Assembly (NCBI GenBank): GCA_021464415.1
Contig: JAKCWG010000374.1
Coordinates: forward strand, 20,643-84,642
From: Lonicera japonica
Taxonomy: Eukaryota > Streptophyta > Magnoliopsida > Dipsacales > Caprifoliaceae
Reading direction: 5' to 3'
DNA length: 64,000 nt
A program made the position numbers and the translations under genes. Shown one piece after another: positions 37,691 through 45,760 of the stretch. Position 1 is the stretch's first letter, and each line of letters opens with the position of its first letter. The notes under the pieces were generated by a model. That model was not told the origin of the DNA. It saw only the letters and a list, made by a program, of their open reading frames with translations, and did not search any database.

Positions 37691-37960
37691 CATCTAATCA
37701 ATTATACTAATCAAGCTCTACCTCTTATTATAGTGTGTGCTTCCGGGGGGGCACGCATGCAAGAAGGAAGTTTGAGCTTGATGCAAATGGCTAAAATATC
37801 TTCTTCTTTATATGATTTTCAAACAAAGAAAAAGTTATTCTATGTATCAATCCTTACATCTCCTACTACCGGTGGGGTGACAGCCAGTTTTGGTATGTTG
37901 GGGGATGTCATTGTTGCCGAACCCGATGCCTATATTGCATTTGCGGGTAAAAGGGTAATT
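37691..37960 (+). pseudogene. accD: Plastid accD fragment in nuclear DNA (NUPT)
   Basis: The plus-strand frame from about 37706 reads [19 protein letters not shown] and continues with [30 protein letters not shown] and [10 protein letters not shown]. This is the core of the plastid-encoded beta carboxyltransferase subunit of acetyl-CoA carboxylase, the enzyme that starts fatty acid synthesis in the plastid. Only about 85 codons are present; homology stops abruptly after KRVI (37960), where the family continues with an EQT-like segment. It has no promoter, no zinc-binding N-terminus and no C-terminus, so it is a dead fragment. The frame has no stop, which suggests a fairly recent transfer or a short, lucky piece. 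A functional nuclear accD is ruled out by length. Confidence 0.85.
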
Positions 37961-38073
37961 AGCATAAAAGGGTCCATTTAATCTGCACTATGTCCATAAC
38001 AAGTTGAAATAATTTAACAAAAGTATTATTGTTCAAATTAGTGCAATGACATAGAAAAATACGGAAAAGTTAC

Positions 38074-38165
38074 CTAAGAAAGTATTGGCGTAAGTTCCTA
38101 ACATTGAATCCAACCCCAACATCCTCACTGACAAGGCGCGGGTTCCACATGATGAGAGGCCTTGG
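38074..38165 (-). CDS. DUF1995 exon 5 (copy C)
   Basis: Minus strand, acceptor tattag then CCAAGG, 92 nt, donor CTTAG|gtaact. It encodes PRPLIMWNPRLVSEDVG and a VRNLRQYFL end. Its two-base overhang AG joins with the G that opens exon 6 in copy D to give R, then TFTTVYSMRP. It is the only exon 5 in the window. Confidence 0.8.
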
Positions 38166-38689
38166 CTAATAACAAATATCATTTGGAATATTATGAGTAA
38201 AATTCATCCTTCCTAACTTGAGGTGCACAAAAATCAAAGCTTGTCAAAATAGACTCGAAAAGACTTAAATTTCCATGTAGCATCAAAAGAACAATAATAC
38301 GGGTGTGAAATGTAAAACATGACAGGTGATCATATTGGCATTCTTTGCTCTGCTACGAGCACTCGAAATACATTTATGTTACGGTACGATAATAAATGGA
38401 ATGTTAGAAGCGGACCTTCTTCTTATGTTCTCAATGCACAAATAAGGCACCATTACGTTTGCCTAAATAGTAAATAGTCCAAACTCTAAACTTATCACTG
38501 TTTAATAGAACCAATAATATAAAATATCCGGGTGGGTGCAAAAAAATCAAAAAATAAATATAAACATATGCAAATGTTTATTTCCTTACTTTTCGGTCTA
38601 GAATGCTAGAAGCAACTTCTTTGTAAATCAAGAAACTCAAATTAGCATTCTGAGAATCGCGTGTGACTTCGACCTATGTTTAGTACTCC

Positions 38690-39160
38690 CTCCTTCCCAA
38701 ATAAGAATATACAATTCTCTTTTTTTGGACATGATCGATGTATGATATCATAGGATAATAAACAAGTTTTGTTCTTAACTATTAAGGATGATATTCATTA
38801 CGGCTCTTTCTTCGAACAGTTTAAACTTTTGAGAGAGATGGTTCCTAACATGGTATCAGAGCTTGGTTTTCTAGGAGGTCCAAGGTTCAAGCCCTGGCAA
38901 CTCCATCCCACATTTGTTAATCCGAAATTCAAAATTTTCCAAAATTCAAAATTTGTCTACTCTTAATCTGGGTCGGGGGTACTAATTTATTGTAGAGATC
39001 AATAAGCATATATTTCTTGCTATAGGAGAAAAATATTCCTAGAAACTATTTTGTGTCTGTTCCTTTTATTTTATTTATTTCCACTAAAAATACTACTATG
39101 TATAGTGTAAAACTATCTTTTCGAAAAAGCATATTTCTGACAAAAGAATAATAAGGTCAC
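38690..39160. other. Intron 4 of copy C with MITE-like and tRNA-like pieces
   Basis: tactccctccttcccaaataag at about 38692 is a Stowaway-type end. It is followed at about 38841-38905 by a tRNA-like stretch. No gene is seen. Confidence 0.35.
38841..38905 (+). repeat. tRNA-like segment, possible SINE head
   Basis: tggtatcagag (38851-38861) is close to a pol III A box, and ggttcaagccc (38884-38894) fits the B box, at tRNA-like spacing. No cloverleaf was established and no poly-A tail or target duplication was fixed. The first word is also the tRNA-iMet primer-site word, so an LTR origin is possible. Confidence 0.3.
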
Positions 39161-39164
39161 GTAC

Positions 39165-39279
39165 AGGATCATCCGAGAGACTTCATGCAATTCGCTTCAC
39201 ATATTCCAACATCTGATAATCAGGAATAACCATAACTATAATCTCATCTTCACTCTCCACAGGCTTTCTGTCACTTAGG
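39165..39279 (-). CDS. DUF1995 exon 4 (copy C), with stop codon
   Basis: 115 nt, acceptor tttag then CCTAAG, donor CCT|gtacgt. Reads SLSDRKPVESEDEI, then VMVIPDYQMLEYVKRIA, a TGA, then SLSDDP. The stop replaces the codon read as S or N in B and A. In A and B the acceptor AG is lost instead. Confidence 0.75.
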
Positions 39280-39421
39280 CTAAATAAAAAGTCATAGAAA
39301 AGTCATAATATCTACCCTCATAGAATACTAAAATCATCGCACATAATATTCTACATTTTCAGTTGAAACTCCTATTGTTATAGCAAGTAACGCATATCCT
39401 TCGAATCATATGTTTATTTAC

Positions 39422-39504
39422 CTGGCAAATCCGAAAGTAGCATCTTTCCATTTATATTTCAAAAGTGCAGCAGCACCAGCATCCGGATATATGGCTTTAA
39501 CTCT
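39422..39504 (-). CDS. DUF1995 exon 3 (copy C)
   Basis: 83 nt, in frame: RVKAIYPDAGAAALLKYKW then KDATFGFA. Donor GCCAG|gtaaat. Copy B keeps the same length; copy A lost two bases. Confidence 0.8.
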
Positions 39505-39639
39505 CTTATGAATGTGTTATTAGTTGAAGAAATATTATAAGGGTTATATTGATAGTTTGCTACTGTCCAAATATCTCATTAATATTTGTGAATAAACCTT
39601 TTTGCGTGTTAGAATCCCTCCTTACACAAACATGAAAAT

Positions 39640-39895
39640 GTTTGCAAAATTAGACTTACCCTTCTTTTTCATAATCATTAGACTTTGCCCCGGCACGCAT
39701 GGTAAATATCAAAGAAATAAATAAAAATGGGGGCTTAAGTCAAAGGATTACGTTAACAAATTAGACATTGCCCCCCATTTTTACGTAATTCTTTGAGACA
39801 TTCTCATGTACGTAGGCGCAAATTCTAACGATTATGGAAACTAAGATGTCTAATTTCGCATTAAGATCAGGGGGCAGAGTCAAACAGTTTGCAGT
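39640..39895. mobile_element. Foldback MITE in intron 2, unit C
   Basis: Inverted words taaaaatgggggc and gccccccattttta in the centre, and cataatcattagactttgcc against gcaaattctaacgattatgg further out, so the whole stretch folds on itself. Same family as 6036-6236. Confidence 0.5.
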
Positions 39896-39947
39896 TATGA
39901 GTAAGGTCCAATCCAAATTAAAGATTTGAAAGAAGTAGCCAGCTAAC

Positions 39948-40061
39948 CTCACATCCGGTTACTGCTATAAGGGTATCCACAAAAACCATCGACAGTTCCC
40001 AGAGTTCAGCTTGGGCACCTTCATCATCGAGAAACTGCAACTGTGGGATCAAAAGCTCAAC
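39948..40061 (-). CDS. DUF1995 exon 2 (copy C)
   Basis: 114 nt, 38 codons, frame open: VELLIPQLQFLDDEGAQAEL, then WELSMVFVDTLI. Acceptor ctacag, donor GAG|gttagc. Kept at identical length in A and B, where the frame is also open. Confidence 0.8.
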
Positions 40062-40299
40062 CTGTAGAAAAGAATATTAGAAAAATTAAACTAAAAAAAG
40101 AAAGAAGAAGAATTACTGACAAGATTGGCAAAATCCCAAAAACTTTCATGAGCCATTGGATCTTACTACCTGATCACACGCCCCCTCGTGGACAAAAAGT
40201 TCATACTGAGGTTTTTATCTTTTTTCCTTTTTGGTATAACAGAGAAACTTATTAGCAGGGATTAAAAAGAGATATTCCCAATCTATACCAAAAATCAGG

Positions 40300-40606
40300 C
40301 TAGACCATTGTATGGAAGCAAAATCTAATGGACTATTCTGACATTCCCCGAATTATATGCGAAATTAGACTTACCCCTGTTGCCGTAATCAGTAGCCTTT
40401 GTCCTTGCACGTGGGAGAGTCTCAAAGATTTTCATATACAGGGGGTTAAATTTGAGGATTACACTAAGAAAAAATGAGACATTGCCCCCCACTTTTACGT
40501 AATTTTATGAGATTCCCCACATACAAGAGACAAAGTCTAATGATTATGAAAACAAGGGGAAGTCTAAATTTGCATTAAAAATACGGGGCAAAGTCCGAAA
40601 AAGCCC
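40300..40606. mobile_element. Second foldback MITE copy, unit C
   Basis: Same family as 39640-39895, with ends near gactattctgacattcccc and cggggcaaagtccgaaaaag and a central palindrome around ccccccacttttacgtaa. The half copies at about 10310-10470 (A) and 27455-27620 (B) are truncated relatives. Confidence 0.45.
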
Positions 40607-40805
40607 TAATCTAATTATGCATGCATGAGTTCTGAAAATGAATTGCAATAAGAAATAGGAGTTTAAACTCAAGAAGAGCTAGCCCACATGCCCAGGGAGA
40701 ATCAATTTGATTTATGTTCATATAATATAATACAAAAAACGAACTCCAATATCTATAACTTAGCCACCAAATAAGCATTCAAGAAAGTGTAAAGACTCAA
40801 CATAC

Positions 40806-40893
40806 AATGGCTCTCATTCCTCCAGAAGTCACAAAAGTTGCGGCTGCTTCACTTGACTGTCTAACGGCGCCCTCCAAATCAGAAGGCAAGCAA
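40806..40893 (-). CDS. DUF1995 exon 1b (copy C)
   Basis: 88 nt, acceptor ttttcag, donor GCCATT|gtatgt, reads CLPSDLEGAVRQSSEAAATF, then VTSGGMRAI, joining in phase to VELLIPQ of exon 2. Copy A has lost the donor and gained bases; copy B has a deletion. Confidence 0.75.
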
Positions 40894-41329
40894 CTGAAAA
40901 CACAAATTGCAGCAAAAGTCAATTCCCATTTTCTCAATTGCATTAACGTAATCAAAGATATGCAGACCAACAAACGAAAGGGGCACTAGACATACTAATA
41001 TCTACCTGCTTGCTAAATTTCTTGCTTTCAGCAGATTGATATAGCTTACAGGAATGAACAGAAGTAGGAATTATTTTGCAATACCATTTTCCCCTGTCCC
41101 ATTTTTCAGGAAAACTCTAATCAAGGATTAGAGCAAAATTTTGATTGGGAAATGGTAATTGTGGGTTACACAACTGGAACTGTCCACTTTGATGGATTTG
41201 AAACTGCCCCTCACAGGGCTAGAGCCTGCATCTCCACCCATTCTCGAGCCCTCTCCTCTGAATACTTGTTTTTTCTTTGGACCTGCTAGAGCTCTTGCGT
41301 AATACTCCATTTTTAATGACAGAATGAAA

Positions 41330-41405
41330 CTCGCCACCTCCTCAGTTTCAAACCTGCAATCTTTCGCCTACGAGAGGGGTGCACTTACCATTGAGCTAAA
41401 ATGAT
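41330..41405 (-). repeat. tRNA-like segment, possible SINE head, unit C
   Basis: On the minus strand, TAGCTCAATGG (41388-41398) fits the pol III A box and GTTTGAAAC (41345-41353) is one base off the B box. The piece is absent at the matching place in A and B, where the backbone reads ttgaatgatccct. A SINE tail could extend to about 41060. No target duplication confirmed. Confidence 0.35.
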
Positions 41406-43701
41406 CCCTTGTTTATGGGATTGTGTAGATGTTTGCTGCTATTGATATCTTCAATTTGGTTTCCATATTTGGATTCTAAACTTTGTATATAAATATAAGC
41501 GTTGGCTCTCAATTTGAGTAAGCCCAAGTAGTACCTTCAAGGGTTTTGTTCTTCCCTTGACCCTTGCAAACCCTTGTTTTGGGGAATTCCCCTAGTACAC
41601 TAATAGTCTAAAGTCCTTTCGTATATTTTTGTTGTGAGTGGGCTGCCAGTGTGTTCGGCAGCATATTTTTTTGATGGTTGTGTCATTTTTCCGGCATTTT
41701 CTCTTCCTCTCTTTCTATATTTCAGATTATATCATGCCCTTACTTTTTCTATTATAATGTCACTCATATTTCAGATTATATCCGGCTTATGTAATTTCTA
41801 TGACAATTAGTAAACATTCAATATCATGGAAAAGTAAGAAGCAATATGCAGTTTCTAGATCTTCAGCATAAGCTGGATACCGAACTGTGGGTCAGGGTGC
41901 TTGTGAGGTTTGACCGAGACTTTATAAGAAGTGGGATTTAGTGAGAAGCAATTTTCTGGTTGTTTTCTGCAAATAAGTCTGCTTGCAAACTCAGTTCTTC
42001 CTTGGAATAGACATGTAGACAGGATACACATTTCATTAAGGAGAAAGTTCGCCCACGAATTGTCTAAGTCCTACTTTGTTCCACCCTCCAAAAGTTTTTC
42101 GAATTGTTTACAGAATCGGTTGGTCCAGCCTCATTCATCCCTATAAGTTGCTTCATACCCATCTGTCTACAACTCACAGTTCCACTTTGACTTTGATATT
42201 TTTTAAGAAAACACGAATTTCAACCTAATCAATGATTATGATACAACTTATTTTCTACTGTAAGATTTGGTACATTGCATATATCCTAAACAGAAAACTA
42301 GGACTATCCTTTCGAGGCATCCTGTAAAAGAACCCTTGATTGTGGACTCGCGTAGAGTTTGCTGCTTTATGGAATTGTTGATTTGGTTTCCGTGTTTGTA
42401 TTACAAAACTTCCTATCTATATAGTAAAGGATAATGGTATTTTACCAACCTAGCACAAATGGAGTACCACAGTAACTAATATTGAAGAATTATTGTAAAG
42501 GACTATGAACTCCCTTCTTCCGAAATTAAAAGTCATCATTTCACTTTCATAGTATTTAAGAAAACATCAATTTCAACGTAAAAAGTGGCAAAGAACAAAA
42601 CTTCTGTAACTACTGTGTGATTGGGTATAAATAGATTTTAAAAATTGACTCCTAGTCATTATTTTAATAGTAGGACAAAAAAAAAGGGAATCGTTTGGTT
42701 GATCAGTTTTTTAATTCACATGCTCTCGAACAACATCAAATGATTAACCATGAATGGGAGATTTGAGCACCACATAATATCTCTAAATTTTTCCATTTCT
42801 GCAATTTTCCATGTATCTTGCTAGAGCAAGCAAAGCCAACAAAACATAAACAAGCATACATAGATAAACGTTTGCGAATATTCTCCCAGGTTAAATTAAT
42901 AGTTCATTGGCTGGTGTGCGAGAATCACACTTGTAACACCTCATTCACTAACTAATGCAGTGATTACATGTCATAGTTTGAGTCACTTTTCCAACCTAGT
43001 TTTTGAGGCCGGTTTAATAGTCATGGGCATAAATGGTATCAGAGCAATAGCCGTGCCAAGTAAGGGACCAGACATAGTTCGGCCAACTATATCATCTCAG
43101 GTATATGACCGGATATAGTTGACTAGCTATAGCTCAGACCGTCTACAGGGAAGGGGCTACCTAGGGAACTCCTAGAGAGCTAATCACTTATGGACCATCC
43201 CTTGTGGCTCTAGAGTGGGCCGCTAGTGAGTGCGCCCTATTCTTCGCTCAAAATAAATTGTTACCTAGGCACTTGAGTCACATTTCCCACAATCCCATAC
43301 TTTTTTTAAATGTAAATAACAAGATTATATAGCTGCAGCAAATGCTAATGCCAAAGTACTTTAGATTTTGCCACAGCAAACAATGGATTGAGTGATTATA
43401 CGTTATGCTATAAAATTAACATAATTTTCTGACAAATGCCAACATTGCTTCAACATTAGCATTTCCCTATTGTCGCTGATCCAATATTACTTCTTCAGAG
43501 TACACTTTGGAATATACATGCTAATACATTTTGAAAGAAGATTCAATTGTATTTTCAAACTATCCAAAACAGAGGTCTAACGACTTTGAGATACACATTC
43601 CTTTTACTTTTCTTTTTTTCTTTTTTCTTTTTTTTCGTTGGGATACAATGAGATACAATTTTTTCAACTTGTGAAATATACACAAAAAGTGAATACAAAT
43701 T
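41406..43701. other. 5' flank of unit C and 3' flank of unit D
   Basis: Non-coding. It contains the tatata block (41405-41800), one copy of the 5'-flank repeat (about 42028-42830), then the PBS-like block (atggtatcagagcaatag, about 43032) and the pyrimidine tract (about 43605). There is no hairpin repeat between C and D. No gene seen. Confidence 0.55.
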
Positions 43702-43812
43702 TCATTTTGAAATGACTTTTATGAATCGATTTAGCGAAGAGAAGATGCTCGCCGCTTGACTGAAAAATGACGGGCCCTCTTCAGAATTCTCTTCAACACC
43801 TCTGAATATTAT
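43702..43812 (-). CDS. DUF1995 exon 8, last exon (copy D)
   Basis: 36 codons plus TGA. Between NSEEG and PSFF it lacks the extra 4-5 bases seen in A, B and C. Compare 1523-1639, 17760-17874 and 32978-33093. Confidence 0.8.
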   Translation of the reverse strand: MIFRGVEENSEEGPSFFSQAASIFSSLNRFIKVISK

Positions 43813-45454
43813 CTGCAAATGATCGAAAGGGGAAACACACAAATTTCAGTTTTTAAGGGTCCAAGTTATAGTTTTTAAGCTCATTTATATGTAGGTGTAA
43901 AAGAAAATTACATCTCAGACTAGTGCAAGTTGAACTTGATTGTCAGAAATACTGAATCTCATTAAGAATTTATATTGATGGTTTCGTTTGTGCCTCTTAA
44001 ATTTCAACCAAGTATTTTGAGTTATTTCATCTTTGTCCTTGTTCTTCTTCTTGGTAAGTTATTAATGTATATTGAAACAATAATGATAAAATTGTCTTAA
44101 AACTATGTATTTAGCCTTCAGTGCTCGTTTGGTTTGAGTTTTTATTCATTCCTGGAATCCAAAATGGTAATTTCACATAGAAAGTTTGAACCTCGTCAAC
44201 TTACGATTCAACCTCTTGACATGAATTATAATAGACTTCTAGTTTGAATTTACCAATTTAGGATTCAAGAACGAACCAAAACTTGAACGAAACAAGCAAT
44301 GAGAGTCAAATAAAGTTTAAGAAACAACCATGCATTTAGAAGAAGATAACTAAATTAAAAAAGAAAATAGAAAAACATTTTCCAAATGATTCGTTCTCCA
44401 TTTGGTAATTAGCAATGACACACTAAATCGTAACCCACCCATCCTACCAACAACACCCGGCAAACCGAAAACAAAATTAAATAAACACATAGTAAAAAAT
44501 AAAAATGGGACTCTTAATTGAGATGCCCCAAAATGAAAAGGAGGATCCCTAATTTTGAGATGGAGGGAGCATAACATAATGAAGTGCCCATATATGCTTT
44601 AATCACTTAGATCATCCATAGCAGCGTTAAATTTGTATGGTAAGTAGTAGAAAATTATCCAGCAGAACTGGAATGGACTAGAGGTGTCCGTCTAATGGGA
44701 CTCAAATAGACAAGTGTGTACATTGGAGTATGTTGATTCCCAAGCATTAATGGTTGTTCATATGTGAAGGAACTTAGCAAAACTTTAACTTTATCCGTCA
44801 CCAAATATACAACACAAATACGACAGGTTTATCCTACTTATCTTACAAATTTCAATTGGTGTGGATGCTCTTAGTGAGATAGGTAAAATACACACTCCAT
44901 CCCAAAGAAAGAGTCCATATTTTGCTTTTCCACTTCCAATGATAAATCTAACTCTTAATTTGGTACGGAAGGAGTACATGGGAGCATGTAATTACCTCAA
45001 GGTCTTCCGCATCAGGACGGCTTATGAGTTCCTTGGCTAGAAGATATCTATTCGGTCTATCCTTATCATCAAAAAACACCTTCCATGATCTGCTCAATGA
45101 TTATTAAAAAAAAAGTCAACAAGAGTTCAAAATCGTTAGATGAACTTGTAAATCATGCCCCAAAAGAACGAGAAAAAAAAAACCTCAAAACAGTTTCCCC
45201 TTTTGTGTCGTTTAGAAGGGTTTAAGGCTTTGAGCAAAATAAACATAAAGAGGCACATTTGAGGGGCTCTTCAGTAATTGCCCAAGTAAATGATTATAAA
45301 AACTGCTGGTTAAATCTAGATTTGCATTACAAAAGAGACATCATTCTATCCTCTAATATGATTCAACAGGAAGAGAGTTTAAACTTACCCTGGATAACAT
45401 CTAAACACAGCGCCAGACGGCAGAGGTCTCATCGAGTAAACTGTTGTAAAAGTC
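43702..45454 (-). CDS. DUF1995 protein gene, copy D, 3' exons (partial, intact here)
   Basis: Three minus-strand exons with good borders and open frames: exon 6 at 45389-45454 (acceptor gcag, donor CCAGG|gtaagt), exon 7 at 44996-45089 (acceptor gagcag, donor GAG|gtaatt), exon 8 at 43702-43812 (acceptor ttgcag, stop TGA at 43702-43704). They read TFTTVYSMRPLPSGAVFRCY, then DDKDRPNRYLLAKELISRPD, then EGPSFFSQAASIFSSLNRF and IKVISK at the C-terminus. The 111-nt last exon lacks the insertion that breaks A, B and C. The upstream exons would lie past 64000, beyond a copia element and the caulimovirid/SIRE complex, so the intron would have to be at least 18.5 kb. It is either a working gene with a transposon-filled intron or a 3' remnant. 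Plastid role is inferred from the family only. Confidence 0.75.
44892..44976. mobile_element. Short Stowaway-like MITE, unit D
   Basis: Ends actccatcccaaag and tacggaaggagta form imperfect inverted repeats; about 85 bp in total, in the intron between exons 7 and 8. Confidence 0.45.
44996..45089 (-). CDS. DUF1995 exon 7 (copy D)
   Basis: 94 nt with intact acceptor gagcag and donor gtaatt; reads SWKVFFDDKDRPNRYLLAKE and ends RPDAEDLE. In A the acceptor is mutated, in B the exon is deleted, in C it is truncated. Confidence 0.8.
45389..45454 (-). CDS. DUF1995 exon 6 (copy D)
   Basis: 66 nt; TFTTVYSMRPLPSGAVFRCY then PG. Joins in phase to exon 7 (GG + A gives G, then SWKVF). Confidence 0.8.
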
Positions 45455-45578
45455 CTGCATCAGTCGTACGTTTTTTAAACAGAATTAGTAACAACGGATC
45501 ATGCAGTTTCTTTAAAGAACCAGTGTTAAAGAAATGCATCTTCGGAGACCGAGAAGGATGTATATGAACTAGTGTTTA

Positions 45579-45753
45579 TGATAATTTAGAGAGAGAATTA
45601 TTTTATTCCATAATAATAAACAACGAGAACAATGCACCTTATATAGGAAATAAACACAACTCCTAATTAACCTAGAGTCCCTATCAAGGTGGGATTCTAC
45701 CCACAAATAAAATAACATAAATAACTAACATAAATAATACTGAATTATCAATA
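45579..45753 (-). repeat. 3' LTR of the copia element
   Basis: 175 bp. In element orientation it runs TATTGATAATTCAG to AAATTATCA. It has a 13-bp internal duplication (aactaacataaat) that the other LTR lacks; otherwise the two look almost identical by eye. Confidence 0.85.
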
Positions 45754-45760
45754 CTCCCCC

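Larger units (their letters stand above)
32978..40893 (-). pseudogene. DUF1995 protein gene, copy C (chimeric pseudogene)
   Basis: Exon 8 at 32978-33093 (shares the A/B frame-breaking insertion), a truncated exon 7 at 36024-36075 cut by an LTR fragment, exon 6 absent, then exon 5 at 38074-38165, exon 4 at 39165-39279, exon 3 at 39422-39504, exon 2 at 39948-40061, exon 1b at 40806-40893. Exons 1b to 5 join in phase with GT/AG borders and read like the family: LPSDLEGAVRQSSEA, ELWELSMVFVDTLI, DAGAAALLKYKW, SLSDRKPVESEDEI, PRPLIMWNPRLVSEDVG. The one break seen there is a TGA inside exon 4 after KRIA. Upstream of exon 1b, 41006-41090 could hold more of exon 1, with no firm start. The function of DUF1995 proteins is poorly defined; plants have plastid-located members. 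Confidence 0.8.
31069..42823. repeat. Tandem locus unit C (chimeric)
   Basis: Third copy. The left part (31069-36075) reads as a close relative of A and B, carrying four added insertions: a hAT MITE, a 310-bp LTR-ended piece, an Ogre-like LTR and a reversed gypsy LTR fragment. The right part (about 38000-42823) is much less similar to A and B, keeps better DUF1995 exons including exon 5 that A and B lack, has no second hairpin block, and has only one copy of the 5'-flank repeat. The switch of type falls in the patch of foreign DNA at 36076-37960. Confidence 0.75.

Noticed and set aside
37691..37960. Functional nuclear accD gene
   Set aside because: Only a central piece is present, ending abruptly after KRVI, with no start context, transit peptide or C-terminus.
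41128..41337. 69-aa minus-strand ORF in unit C
   Set aside because: Overlaps the possible SINE tail; no match to neighbouring DUF1995 exons and absent from A and B.
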